From contig CM035162.1 in assembly GCA_020205615.1 (NCBI GenBank), forward strand, positions 45,560,464 to 45,624,463: 64,000 nt of DNA, read 5' to 3'. Numbering within the stretch: the stretch's first letter is position 1; every line of letters begins with the position of its first letter. The translations under genes and the position numbers were made by a program. A model generated the notes under the pieces. The model searched no databases, was not told the origin of the DNA, and saw only the letters and a program-made list of their open reading frames with translations. This stretch comes from Panax quinquefolius. Its lineage: Eukaryota; Streptophyta; Magnoliopsida; Apiales; Araliaceae. Of the stretch, positions 1-13,400 are shown piece after piece.

Positions 1-1551
1 GTGTTTTTGGAGGTAATCGGAGGGCGTCGGGCATGCATGTATGCAAGTGTAGTGCTTCTGACGTTAAAAGATATTGTTATAAGTTATAAAACATGAATGT
101 TAATAAATATAATGATGCTTAACATTAATAAATGATGTATTAGATAAGTTGTATAAGCATACTAAGCATACACAAGAGAGACAAATCGGACGTGTGACGA
201 ATGAACATCAAAACGTCGTGACAAATGTTAATGAATGTAAAAAGTGTTTTAAGTCAAATGAAATGAATATTATAAGATATGGAATGGGATTAATATAAAA
301 CCAATAAGTAGTCCTAACAAGACTTAAACACTTGAATAAAATTTGAGTATGTCCTAAGAAGTAATACAGTGAGATGTAAGTCAAAAGTAAACACAATTAA
401 ATTGAACATTGTGTATTGATGATAAGAAGGCTTATCAGATAGAGTAAAGCTTACATTACAACTACTATGTGTTGCTATGTGACTAATAGTTGATGTGCAT
501 GATTATGTAATTGTGTAAGGCACGTGATGTGTAGATAGTTGTAAGATGTTAAACTGTTATTGGTAAACAACGATCAAGACAAGTCTTTCAGTTCCTTTTT
601 GCTATGTGAACTTGATGATAAACTGCTATAAAATTTTATTGTATGATGTATTATATATGTCAAAAGTATGAAATGTAAAAGTCAATCTATGACTATGATG
701 ATTGAGCTATGAATGTTGATTGAGTAAGGAACTCAATCCTTATAATTGTTATGTGAGCTACAACATGTATGCTATGTTAGTTTTATGATTATGAAATGTA
801 TTTGAGCATGTTATTATGTGCTACGTGATGCATGTAAACTATTAGATTTTGCTGAGTTGTCAAGCTCATTCTTGCAAATAACCATTTTTGCAGATTCAAG
901 AATTGAAGGTAACGCTATGTGCTACTTGATTGATATGGATCAAAAGTGATACATGAAAATTTAATATCCTAGCCAAGTTGTTATTCTTGTAAACCATGTT
1001 TAATGTTTCGGTAAATTTATTAATGTTGAATTGTAATATCGTTTTGCGATGTAAACTCTTGTAGTATTAAAATGATTCTGAGATATTTAGATGTAAAGGT
1101 TGAAAGTTTTGGGAACGAGAGTAGTTTGTAATAGAAAATTTTAAATATTTTGCAAATTTCAATTGGTGTATTATCGTTTAATGATATAAAATTAAAGGTT
1201 GAATGTATTGTTAACGACCGAAGTCGAGGATTAAATTGTATGAATTTTGGGGATGTTACAGGAAACCTACTGCAACACAATTTACTTCATCTATTGTTCT
1301 TGTTGTTGAGGATTAAGACTCCATTGTTATATCTAATGCGAAACTTTGAAACTGAATTCAATGTTTTGGATATTTAAATTTAGGAATTTTCATAGATTTT
1401 AGAGAGAGAAAATACGCAGATCTATTTGATTTGGAAGAAGGGGGAGAAGAGATAGATGAGAAGAAGGAAGAGAGAGAATAAATCAAAAAAAAAATCACGT
1501 TCACGTAGGATAAAAACTGAAACGATTTAACACTCGTGAGGTCTGTAACAT
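1..1551. other. AT-rich spacer, possibly old LTR sequence
   Basis: No gene is supported here. The short open frames are AT-rich and lack any family resemblance. The stretch up to about 950 has a texture like the gypsy LTRs further right (many short ATG-rich phrases, a phrase near 865-895 reminiscent of the tract near the 3' ends of those LTRs), but no TG/CA ends, PBS or PPT can be seen. The LTR reading is a guess. Confidence 0.3.
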
Positions 1552-1815
1552 AATGACCCAATTTCAAAATATTAATTAGTTTAATGGTGTAATTTATAAG
1601 ATTAAAAGTTCAATGGTGTAATTAATAAATGTACCAACTACAGTGCGTAATTCATTAGTTTTGTTGATAAAAAATTAAAGTTCGTTTATTTTTTAACGGA
1701 ATGACCCAATTTTAAAATAATAATTAATTTAGTGGAATAATTTAAAAAATTAAAAGTTCAATGGTGTAATCAATAAAACCTATCAACTACGATGAGTATT
1801 TCATTAGTTTTCCCA
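1552..1815. repeat. Tandem duplication, ~148-bp unit, two copies
   Basis: A block beginning AATGACCCAATTT at 1552 recurs at 1700 with the same order of phrases: 'aaaagttcaatggtgtaat', then a 'caactac' phrase, then 'ttcattagtttt'. The copies are diverged by scattered substitutions and small indels, so the duplication is not recent. No gene is associated. Confidence 0.7.
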
Positions 1816-3167
1816 TAAAATTTAAATATACACATGTCCAATTTTAAAAATTTTAAATAAATAATCACAGAATTGATTATAATGAGATTGAATAATTTTA
1901 TATACATAAATTATACATAAAAAATTGGAGGACATAAGAGCATTGCTAGACTTGCAAAGAATTCTTACAAAATAATGTATCAAAATATTTGATATAATTA
2001 CTAGATGTTTCGAATTCACCATACGTGAGAGTTGATACAATAATTGTAACCAACCACAAATATACACATTATTTTATATCTTTTTTTTTGTAACTATATA
2101 TTAGTCACCATAGTATTATTGCATGTATATTACATGCCAATAAAAATGTATAAAAAAATAATAATAGGTATTTTTTGTTGTTTCGGGCACAATTTTTACA
2201 TGGTATTTCTACCTATTTATTGATCTTCATCGACTACAAAATTTATCAATTAATGCTATACATATATTTTGCAAAATGATGTATTAAATTATAATTTAAT
2301 AATAATAATATTTTAGTAACTAAGAATAATTACAAAATTGAATTGTGTCTTGCTGAATCCATTTATCTATCGGTGAAACATTAAACTAGTTGGTAAGCGC
2401 ATATTATCACATCACATTACTATTAGATAATAATTCACCATAGGTAACCCCAATAATTATCATTGAGTATCCATTTTTATCTTTTAGTATCCATTAACTA
2501 TTGAAACTTACTTAATTTTAGCAGTTAAACCGCTAGAACTTATTAACTTTAGCAGTTTAACTTTTAGTCCTATTTAAATGAAAATGATATAAATGTCCAA
2601 AAATATTTATTGAAATTAAATTACACTAACGTGGCCTTTTTTAATTCTTACATATTTCATATATAAACATATGTTACAATCATAATTCAACTAAAAATTT
2701 TCACAATTTATAACATAACTCCTGTTTAAATAATAGTAAACTTTCAATTTTGCAAGCAAATCTCATATTTTCACCAACATGAATAATAACATTCATCTGT
2801 GTAAAGTTTTGTGAAAATAATAAATTTTTCTTGCAAAACGAGGATATGAAGAGGATTATGCCCAAAAAAGAAATTTATTCTCATAAATATCAGTCATTGA
2901 ATAGAACATAATTATGGCATTGAGCAGGAAAAAAATTTTAAACAAAAGAGTGGAAATCTATATGGTTAAAATGACTAATCAATAAAATGCGCTCCAATTT
3001 TGTACTCTAATGTTACATTGAATCAAATACAAATGAAAAAAAAAATTACTACAAAATGGGAAAGGCATTCTACAACATATGGAAGTCTAAATCTTACAGT
3101 ATTATGCGGATGCTTAATTTAGGCCACTGTTTCTCAGAATTATTAAAGCTGGAACACTCCACAAGTC
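1816..3167. other. Spacer and probable 3' UTR of the XPF-like gene
   Basis: AT-rich DNA with no supported gene. The right end should hold the 3' UTR of the minus-strand repair gene whose stop codon is at 3168-3170. A minus-strand AATAAA-type signal (TTTATT on the given strand) lies near 2873-2878, about 290 bases past the stop, but other sites could serve. Confidence 0.4.
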
Positions 3168-6100
3168 CTAAATTAAGGTTGGATACTTGGCGTCGAGAAA
3201 GTCCCTCAGAGTCTTAGCAGCTTTCTGACCACCCATCAGTTCAGCTAACCTCTCTACAGGAAGAATAGCAAGTTCCGCCAAGCTCGTACACCCATCCATT
3301 ATAGCCCTGTAGTTGGAATCTGTCACACCTGGGAGCCGTCTTAAGAACTCCACGGCAGATGTGTTGTAATTCTCTGCTCTGCAATGGAGATAATAATCAA
3401 CTGTTGGTTTAATGTCCTAAACTCTGAATCAAAAAGGAACAAGGGGAAAAGGGAAGGAAATGGACAAGTACATCTTAATCCAAACAATATATATATGCAT
3501 TTTTTTAAAAAAATTTAAAAATTATTCTTCTAGAAGTATGGCATTTTGCAAATTCTGGAGCAGTGTTTGCCTGGAATTTAGGTTTGTGGAACCGATACAA
3601 GTACACCATGACTCACCAATTGCATTAAAAACAGGGAGCTATATAAGCTAAAAACGTAGTATGCCAAGGAAATTTTTTATGTGCTTTTTGTTGAATTCTT
3701 CATTTCTTTTACTAATTTTTAATATCAAGCGTTTTTATTTACATAGTTAGAAATTCTCTTAGAATCGAAGCTTAAGATAACTAGAAGATTTTTAATTGAA
3801 TCAACAAGTTGAATGTTCTATAAATAATTTAATAAAAATATGAAAAACCAATACTAAGTTAGAGTGTTGATCTTTGTGCAACTATAGGTAAAATCTGGAG
3901 CATCATGACCAAGTCAAAGAATCAGAAATACTAGAAATATTATAATGTTTGAGGCACCTAAATATACTAGGTCATCTCCTCTTGTGTTCCAGATTCTACA
4001 TAGGGTTGAATCAACCTTTTCAGCTCCACAGGGCACAAGCATTTTCCACAAAAAATACTGAAACTTATATGAAACAATTGAATCTTTTTAAGCCATGAAG
4101 GATAAAAGGACTTGCCTCACATCATCTTCCACAATACCATCTTCAGAGGGTACTCCAACTCTAATTGCCTTGGCCTCATCAGGTTCATCCTGATTTGCTT
4201 TGAGGGAAGCAAATATTTCAGCAGTAGCATGCAAACTGCGGGACCAGACAATGCGCAGACGAGGGAAATGTAGAGCGAGCAAGGACAGCTTGGACACAAT
4301 ATTATTTGGTGTGACATCATCGCCAATATCACTATTGGACTGCAAGATTTACTGGTTAAACACAACTTAAGACCTGCCTTATGGCCTCTTGAACAAGTAT
4401 AACGAGGTAAAGTTACCTGAAATGAAAAGCTTTTGTCTTGCGAAAACTCGATGAGAAGGACAGGTATCTGATAATAACGAAGCATCATTTCTGCTTGGTG
4501 ATAAAGGCGACCTGATGCAAAACTACCAAATAGATCTTGTATACTTTTCCTCTCTACACATATTAATGGTGATAGTATGTAATCTCCAACTTCCAATTTC
4601 ACTGGAATTATACGCATGCCCTTCTGATGAAGTACATTTGGGAGGCTGCTCATGAACTCCCTTATGTCCACTATGACCTGATAAAGAAAAATATAAACGA
4701 GCACGTATATCTTGACTTATATTCTGCAGATGTTTAAGGGTACTAACACAAGGAATAAAATAACATACTTGCATTTCTTTCTCAGTTTCCCTTCTTCCAC
4801 CTGCCTTTCTAGTTATCAAATTTTGGGAAGTGATAGACTGTGGCTCAGTGGGAGGATTCAGCCCCGGAAAACACCCATCCTGATTATATTCCAATCAAAA
4901 TAAATTAAAATGCAGAGGAATATGGGTATTAACTCTGTAGTTAGGTAGGTGGAAAAGAATTTGCAGAACAATGATGATTCTCACCTTGTGCTACAGAAAC
5001 TACACGAAAATTTTTGGGTGTCAACTCGAGGTGAATCACCATTGTTATTAATGGAAAAATAATAAACAACCAATTAACCTGAGAAGGAGCTTCAACAGAA
5101 CAAAGGAAAAAGACGGCCAACCTGATCAACTGGGAGTATCATCATCGATTTCTGCCTAATCAACGACTCAAATGCTCCATTTTCCCGCCGTATACTGGCC
5201 TCAAACTTCTGGACCTCAGTAGAATCTTCATAGAAAAGAAAATATACTTTCAATTTTTTTGAGGGATTTTCAGCTTTATAGATTTCAATTTCCCTGACAA
5301 AAGCCACATCAGGATGGTAAACAACAATTGCAGAGGGCTTTAAAATGTCGAGTATATGCCTATCACTTTCTGTGGCATAAAAGTGAACTGGTGGGAGCCG
5401 CTTAGTATTTTCTGTTTGATCTGCATTAACTTCTTGCGCATGCTTTTGAATAGCCCCTTTGTTGGCAGATATACCTGCAACTATGCTTTTAGGAAAACCA
5501 CCAGCAACCGCTGGATTTATTTCATTTCTATGGCCTACATTTTCAGAAGAAAGTGCCTCAGAATTTTCATCCGTTGCAGTGTCATTTATACTTTGACCAT
5601 CTAGACTCAAAGGAGGCTGAATATTTGTCGAGGCCTTTTTGCTCTTTCCTTTTCTACGCCCTGCAATGTCCAAGGAGGTTTTAGGATTATCTTCAACATC
5701 AATACCCTTTCTGGCCTGTTTACTTAATTCTGATGCTGCTGCCAGAAGTGCATCATTTTCCTGCTTGCTTATGCTACTTACTTCTGCCTTCTGTCCAGAT
5801 GTTTTTTGAATCACCCCGTCAAGAACCCCAAAACCTTTGGGGTCCTTGGGTTTCTTTTTATTATTACGTTTTGGCAGGCTATGCAGCTCTACTTTGCTCC
5901 GCAAATACTTCTCCCACTCATCCCGCATGACCTTCATAAAATATTACATGAAGCATTTAACAAGTTTGAATTTGTCATTACATCAACATAGACATAAGGA
6001 CATAGGATGTATGACCTACACCTTCAACAGAATATATAGCCATATAGGAGAATGTACAGAATCATTAAATTACAGTAGTACATGCAAACTGCATCACTGA

Positions 6101-8865
6101 TCAAGGGAAAAAACTCTGTTTTGATTTTTGATTTACTGGAGAAGTGGATTATTAGAAGCTCTGTTAAGCATTCAAACCGCCTTAACTCTCATTGTATCAG
6201 CAAAGTTGTGCAAGTCATTTTCACATGTGCTCAGTTCACCAGATTTCGTTTAAATTGGAGTGGCAAACAGTATAACTAAAGGACTTTTAAGTATGTTAGT
6301 GAGGAACCAAAATAAACTGCATATTTTTTCCAAAATTCTCAAACAAGAAACAGGTATAAACTTGTGCAGAAGAGCAGAACAAGCTGCAAGTACTTGGGAT
6401 TGGTGAGTTGAGGGGTCATCCTGGTGAAAGAGAGTATAAACAAAAAAATTAAGGAACGCATATAACTTAAATATATTTTGTGACAAACTGCAAAACCTTA
6501 TGTGGGCCGTTGGTGATGCATTCTTCAAGCTGCATGCATGAGTGTTCATCTTTGCAAGCCACTAAAACAATGCCATTATCATTCACTTCATCTGCAAATA
6601 CAAATTCTTCTGTTGGCAAAGCTTGCTTCTCTCTTTCCTCTTTTATCTCCTCAAGAATTTCCTGAATTAAAAATAAAAATTTCAAAATGGTAAATAGTTG
6701 GCTTGATCTTCTCTGAAACTACAAAGTTTTTCTCAATATCATCAAATTCTAAACTAAAGTCAATGAAAGAAGTGGGAAGACAATGACCAAATGCAAAATA
6801 GATTCCTTCTAACAAAGCGTAACATCAACTAAAATTATAGTCTGATATGAACTATGAGATAACATTAATCAAACTTCCAGACTAAAAGCAACATAACTTT
6901 TACAATTTCAAAGAAAATGGAACTCACTCACTCACAAGCAACACCTTCCACTTTGGTGCCACCTCCAATACTTCCTCCAAAACTACTCTAGTACTTGTAT
7001 TTGCTGAGAGAAAATCTACAATCGAACATAAACAAAGTAAAAGTTATAATAGCTAATTTTTTAAACAATAAATTACAAAAGCCAGATAAGCACATTTCCA
7101 ACAAAATCAAAAAAAAACACTAATAAACCTAAAAGACTAAAATGTGCCTGATGGCTGATTGTATATACTACAAGATAACATACCTGATAATAGGGATAAG
7201 GGAGAATAATATTTACGGACATAGAAATTGTTTTATACATGCAATAATATATTTATAAGCTAAATAACAGTAGATACGAAGCCTCACCTTCTTTATTCTT
7301 GCTGCTATCATTCAATTTTCTCTTTTTACCTATCGCGGTCTTACTCTGCCCAACCATTTTACCACCATCTGACCTCTGACAATAGTAAACTCGCTTCTTT
7401 GCATACTCAAAAATCTTAAAGCTTGACTCTGCAAATATCCAAACAGAACGAAAACTCTCTGATGCTCTCAAAGAATCCAAATACTTCAAATAAGTCACTG
7501 CATCGTACCTACCCAAATAAACTATCAAAATACATACCAAAACCACAGGTCCACAGCTCTTCTAGAATCAGAAATTAAAAAATCAGTACAAAATTTAAAA
7601 TTGTCAAACTAAATTAAAAAAAAGAAAAAAAAGATCTTCTTTATTTAAAAGGAAGAAAAAGGATAAAGAAAGTTCTTCAAAGTTCATAAACTGCAACAAA
7701 TTTATAACCAATTTTAGGACGTGTCTTATGAATGTATAATACTTCTACCTTAATGCTGAAAATATAATACATCATATATTCAGACACTTTCTATATGCTT
7801 AAAACCATCCATATTCACACAACAATTTCTGTATTGAATTTGACAATGCCATTGAACAATGAACAATTTCTTCTCTTTATGCCTGAAAACTACATAAACC
7901 ATTGACCACTAAAGTGGCAAGCATAGCTTAAACTCACACCCTTATAAAACAATATTAAAAACATTTCCAGGGGATTAAAACATATAGAGTTTTGATTGAA
8001 ATCGGCAATACCTCACGAGATAATCCAACAACTTTCTCAACGTCTTCAAATCGGAAACAAGCTGCTTGGTCTTTTTCCCCAAAGTATGCCAAATGGGATC
8101 CAACTGATGCCTAATAATCTCATCAAAAGACTTAAACAAGCCACTCTCCACAGTCAAATCCTCCACATCAACCTTATTAGTCTTCCTCATCTCCTTCAAA
8201 CAAGCATCCATAACCTCAATCACCGCCTTCTGAATCCCGATCATGTAATTCGTCATCGGAACCCTAACATCCACCACGTCCGGCGGCTCCCTCTCCAAAT
8301 CCTGCGACACATAAACATGAAACCTCGGCCAAAGATGCAGTTTCCTCAAGTAGAGACATTTTAGGGTTTTCTCCGCCTTGGCAAAGCCCGATACCATCGA
8401 CTGAGGGTTATCGGAGAAGGCGCGGACATATAAGGAAGAATTAGATGACTGGAGAATTCGAATAATAAAGGCTTCGGTGGAGGTGGAGGAGAGAGAGTGC
8501 GCGTTGAGAAGAATAACGCCGGCGACGGCGGAGGGGTGGAGGCGGGAAGAGAGGAGGTCGACAATGAGGATTCTGACGGTGATGAAGCAGACATTGCCGG
8601 ATTTGTAGAGAGAGAGGCGGTGGTTCAACGGCAGATCGGCGGTGATCTCGGAGATGGGGACGCCGCCGCCTACGGCATCGTTTTTGATGGATTGTTTTTG
8701 GGAAGGGGTAGAAGAAAGGAGGAGAAGGGCGCCTTGGGAAGGATGGTGGAGGGTGAGGAGAGAGTAGATTAGTTTGTGGAGGGCCATGCCGGCGGAGATG
8801 ATTACTAGGCCGCCGGTTGGATCTTCTAGAAGGTCTGTTATTATGTGTTCATGGAACTGTACCAT
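3168..8865 (-). CDS. UVH1: XPF/RAD1-type DNA repair endonuclease subunit, nine exons
   Basis: Plant ortholog of human XPF/yeast Rad1. With its ERCC1/RAD10 partner it would cut the 5' side of bulky lesions in nucleotide excision repair and trim flaps during recombination in the nucleus (family knowledge). Coding exons, minus strand: 8865-8012, 7508-7288, 7003-6936, 6661-6497, 5931-5122, 4879-4769, 4677-4417, 4339-4116, 3378-3168. All joins keep frame, giving 974 aa; Arabidopsis UVH1 is about 956. Residues 1-330 form the degenerate helicase-like region (LLEDPTGG near the start). A long polar Ser/Glu/Lys linker in exon 5 separates it from the ERCC4 nuclease domain, with catalytic G774-D775-Y776 and E785-R786-K787-S788 in exon 7. 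A helix-hairpin-helix pair closes the protein, ending KYPTLI. All introns are GT-AG except the last, which is GC-AG. The start at 8865 is the first ATG matching the family N-terminus; an in-frame upstream ATG at 8982 lies before the TATA-like box. No nonsense or frameshift seen. Confidence 0.95.
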
Positions 8866-8935
8866 TTTTCCCTCCTGAAATTTTCTCTGGAATGGAAGGA
8901 AAGAAGTTTTGAGGGGGTTGAAACTTGAAAGCATA

Positions 8936-8945
8936 TATTTATATA
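8936..8945 (-). promoter_or_regulatory. TATA-like box of the XPF-like gene
   Basis: On the minus strand this reads TATATAAATA, about 70-80 bases upstream of the start codon at 8865. That leaves room for a short 5' leader of roughly 40-50 bases. Position and sequence fit a plant TATA box; transcription start data would decide. Confidence 0.5.
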
Positions 8946-9055
8946 TTAGGTAGTCAAGGGTTAGTATGGACTTTTCATACACTTATTACTTGTTCAAAAT
9001 TCAGTTACTTTTCTTTTTCTTCATAACAGAAAAAGAGAAAAGTCAATTTGAAATA

Positions 9056-9304
9056 CTCCCTCCATTCCTATATGTAGGTCATTTTAGACTTTTTTTTTAT
9101 ATTTCTAATTATTTATCATTTGTAGTTATCTAGGAGAATTGATTACTATTTTTCCATATTACTCCACCTAATCTTTTGATCCATATTTATGAGATAAGTG
9201 AGGTGAAGGTATTATGTATAATTGATACTATAGTTAATGTTTTTCAATCATTTTCATTTAAGTATACGTATAAAACTAATTTTATATACGAAGAGCGGAG
9301 GAAG
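9056..9304. mobile_element. Diverged Stowaway-like MITE
   Basis: The left end reads CTCCCTCCATTCCTATATG directly after a TA. The right end (about 9283-9304, 'tatatacgaagagcggagg') is a degraded inverted copy of it. About 250 bp with no coding capacity; size and termini fit a Tc1/mariner-type MITE just upstream of the repair gene promoter. The right TA duplication is not preserved, so the right border is approximate. Confidence 0.55.
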
Positions 9305-10405
9305 ATTGAATTTTGTACAAGGTACATTATATATCGATTATTAGGAATAAATTCTTCTATGTTATAAAACTTTAGCAAAGTGTAGAAATATATTTTTATA
9401 ATTATTGCATAAATTTAGAGAGAATAAGTAAGAGAAACTATTCAGAGAAATTCTTATTATTTCCTTCGGTATTCATTCCTTTATACAGGCAACTCAGAGG
9501 AGTCACGGAGGGGAAGAAGAGAAAGGGGAGAGCACCGGAGAAATGAAAGAAGGGATGGAAGAGTTCCCTCCTCGGGAGGGAATCACATGCATTATAACAT
9601 TCTGCTTAAAATTTGCTATTTAAAAGATATTTAAAAAATGGGAACTGATTATGGTTTTATTTTTTGTCACTATATTTATATCATCCAGAATTTTACGTTA
9701 ACAATTTATAAAAAATAAAAATAAAAATACTCTATGTCGATGTTGTGGTAGGCAGATTTACTTTGCCAAATGAAAATCCGAATTTCGGATAAGGATCATC
9801 TTCATTTCAAATAAATTGGGACTCAATATTTCAAAGTCCACATTTAAAATAAATTAGAATGCGACATCATCTAAGAACCATGAAATGGAGAGTCCATTTA
9901 TTTAAAATAGAGAAGATCTTAATCCCGAATTTCAGGCAGGTATCGGATGGACAAAGGCATTGGTATGGCTACTTTTGCTTCATCAGGTAGTATATGTAGG
10001 CTCAGTATATGTAAGGTTCTTAGGTTTTTGGTTCAACAATCGCATAAGCCCATGACATTTGCATTGCAAAATCATGTGATGCCATCCGAGCCAATGCTCG
10101 GTAAGCATAAGCTTAGTGTTACCAGGGAAAAAATGAAGAGGAGGATATTCAAGAGACAAGAGGATTTGATACTACAATCACAGGCTTAAATAACTTGTTC
10201 TGCTTGTGGGTTTGTGTATTCCATAACCAGGTGAGAGATCGAGGCAAATATGTATCATTCTCCAATGTCATTTCTTTGAGTTCTGAGCAAGAACAGAAGT
10301 GAGTACATAAAAGAATTGTGGACCAAAGTATGAGATTTAGAAGAAAAGAGTAAATTGCACATAACTTATAAACCTCAATATCTAGACCTGCAGCTAGAAA
10401 CCAAT
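9305..10405. other. Spacer and 3' UTR of the cyclophilin-fold gene
   Basis: No gene is supported. The part nearest 10405 should be 3' UTR of the minus-strand gene ending at 10406. An 80-codon open frame at 9947-10189 lacks family resemblance and sits where UTR is expected. A purine-rich patch at 9500-9590 stands out in composition only. Confidence 0.4.
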
Positions 10406-13400
10406 TCAAATAGCGCCTTCATTATCATTGAGATATAGATCTCCGTTACCCCTCTTAATTCTTCGAAACCATAAGGGTACAGATTTTTCCAAGAACGACA
10501 CGTTAATGTTGCTCCAAACGTCTGGTTTTGTGGGTAGCTCAGCAATTTTCTCTGCAATTACCATATCTTCTGGAAGAACAGAACCAAACATGGTGTACAC
10601 CTTTCTCCATTCTTCATGGTTTGCTAGGCTTATAAAAAATTCGGGCCCTGAACCAACCCAGGCAACTGAACCTCTTCTTATGGTTGGGCAGTCTTCCGTG
10701 AGAATTTTGTTAAAAACGGTTCCTTGAGCTTCGAGAATTCCTTGAACAAGTGCGAATGGAGGGCCTAAAGAAGCCTACAAAATAACGAAAGCAATTGGAA
10801 ATATGAAAGAATGGAGATGCTAAAAGAAATGGCAGCTTGACATAAAAAAGGGATTACTGGGAATGTTAGGCCAGTTGTTGAGAGAAAAACTGAAGTCTTA
10901 CATCTTTTATGTGATTTCCTTTTGAATCCCAAGACTGCCCTCGACTTTCTGCACGATAAAAGTGGCACCCTGCACAATGGCGCAACTCCAGTAACTGAAG
11001 AATGTAATCAACTGAATGTGGTGCACAGTCAGGGAGAAGCTGCAGCAAACCATATATTATCAGTTCGTCATATGAAAAATTATAAAAATGATAATGGAAC
11101 CCATGTGCTAAAAAAAAGTATGCAATATATTTGGGACGAAAATGATGAATTACTGAAAAGGAAGTATCAAAAAGTCTCTTACTCTCTTTCATTTGACAAG
11201 AAAAATACTCCGACAGTTTCTTATTCAAGTACGCAATGGAAGAACATTCCACCCACATTATTCAAGTCATTCAACAAATTATCAAACAATTTGAGTTAGA
11301 CTAACAAATTCATATCTTGGTAATGGTTTATATATAACAATCCATCCTGCCTCAAATTCCTCCATGTTAAATTTTTCATACTCAAAAACAGATATTTACA
11401 TATAATTCATAAATAAGAAATTCCCAAGTACATGAATGTATAGTTGCGTCTTATGCCATATTCTCCGGGCCTGTCATTTCCCAAATGTCGTGTCAGAAAG
11501 AGACTCTCGTGATGTGCTAGCATTACAGAGAGAGACAATTTAAGTGATTCCAAATGTACTGAGTTGCAGCTTAAAAATACAACCATTGTAACTCATAGCA
11601 GTTAAGTGGATATTGTGTCATACATACATAACCTTTATGATGACAAATTGCATTTACATGAATACCAGCTCGGTGAGAAGTAGATAATAGAAAACATGCA
11701 ATGCTCCATGAGAGAGAGAAAATAAGGAAAAAGAATATGTGATTGTGTTCACATCCACCCTTAAAATACATAGAAGGTATACATCTCTCTTTCCAACATG
11801 TAATAGATCTTATCAACTATTGTGCCAAACAAGAGAAAATATAAAAAATAAAAGACAATATCATCAACTACAAGGTATACCGAGGCTCAGGCAATCAACA
11901 CGCTGAACACTCAAATGGTTTAGTAATGACAGCTATGACTTTTTTAATCCTTAAAGATTTATAGAACTATCACAATTTGATTTCATCCTTCCTTTCTCTT
12001 TTGGTGTTTCGGCTTAAGACTAGAACGCCAAGATTACTGATGTAGGTTTACTAGCAACCATCAGCAGATGCTTGTAGATAGTCATACAAAAATGTGAGCC
12101 AACTTTCTCAATTTGAAATTTTAGAAACACAATAGCATGCATTCATTAATGGGATTTGTGATCATTTATGAAGTTGAAATTCTAATAGTCAACCACCATA
12201 ACTAAATTCTATCTCAAATTCTATTGAACCAGGATTTCTATGGCCTTCAATTTGAATAATCACTACACATTTGAGTTCTATTTCAAATCACAATTTTAAT
12301 TCCTTTTCCAGACCCAAAAGAAAATTACATCCTTTTAATACCATCAAGTCCAGCAGGACTTGGATTTCTTGAGGTGTTCTCTTCATTATCTTTAGTCAAA
12401 CAATGTTGGTAAGCATATAATACAGTAAAGGAGCGCAAGTTCATAGCACATTTGGTAACAAAAACAATTAACCAATCTAAATATCTCAACATCACTTGTA
12501 CACAATCTATGCATACTTTATATAATTTCATATCCCATCATAGGTTACTGCAGCAACCATTCGAGTTGCTTCCAAATGTACCTAATGTCTCTATTTATAA
12601 CAGCAATCACAAGTCTTATTTTTCTTTCCTTTCTTAGCAAGTTAAAGTTATCATTCAAGAGAATATGTTAGAAATCGCAAATCATTGGAAAATCACGTCT
12701 TATGCATTAACAAAGGAAAATAGCACATACTTTTATATGAAGCGTGCCATACTCTGTTTCCAACCCAACAATTCCCTGCAAGGAAATTAAAAAAAAAGTC
12801 ATTAGTGGTAAAGTATAAACTACATTGTTATAAAGAAAACTAGAAAATTTAGAAAAATGATTTAATTATATATACATATATATATATATATTATGTATGT
12901 ATGTACTGGTATATAACTACAAGTATTGATAGAAACTGGAAAATTCGACACAATACATCAAAGAATATGCACATTAGCATTTTGAACACCGAAGCAACAA
13001 TGGCATGTTTGCATACAAGAAGGTAAATTACTTGATTTTTTTGCTCTATTACATAATAGAATATCTTAAAGAAAATTTTCTATAAGAATTGACTTTTTCC
13101 AACAAAACAAATCCAAATACTACACGAATATGTCTTCCGACAACCAGCATAAAAAAATTAAAATAAATAAATAAACCAGGTTTAGTAAGATTTTGGTGCA
13201 AAACTAAGCAGAATAGAAGGATAAAGATGTGGGGAAATGTAGCATTTGCTTTTGCCCTCCTGATCTCATTACCCCCAGAAATCCTCGGCTGGGTTATTAA
13301 AGTAGCATATAGCATTATATTATTAAAAAATATTAGTGAAACACCACCTTACAATATAACCATAATATATTCAAATAGACATGAAATGTTGAACATATAT

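Noticed and set aside
7996..8772. Two plus-strand open frames (7996-8364 and 8497-8772)
   Set aside because: They lie antisense to exon 1 of the XPF-like gene, whose reading is conserved; these frames are shadows.
9947..10189. Open plus-strand frame of 80 codons
   Set aside because: No family resemblance, and it lies in the expected 3' UTR/spacer of the cyclophilin-fold gene.
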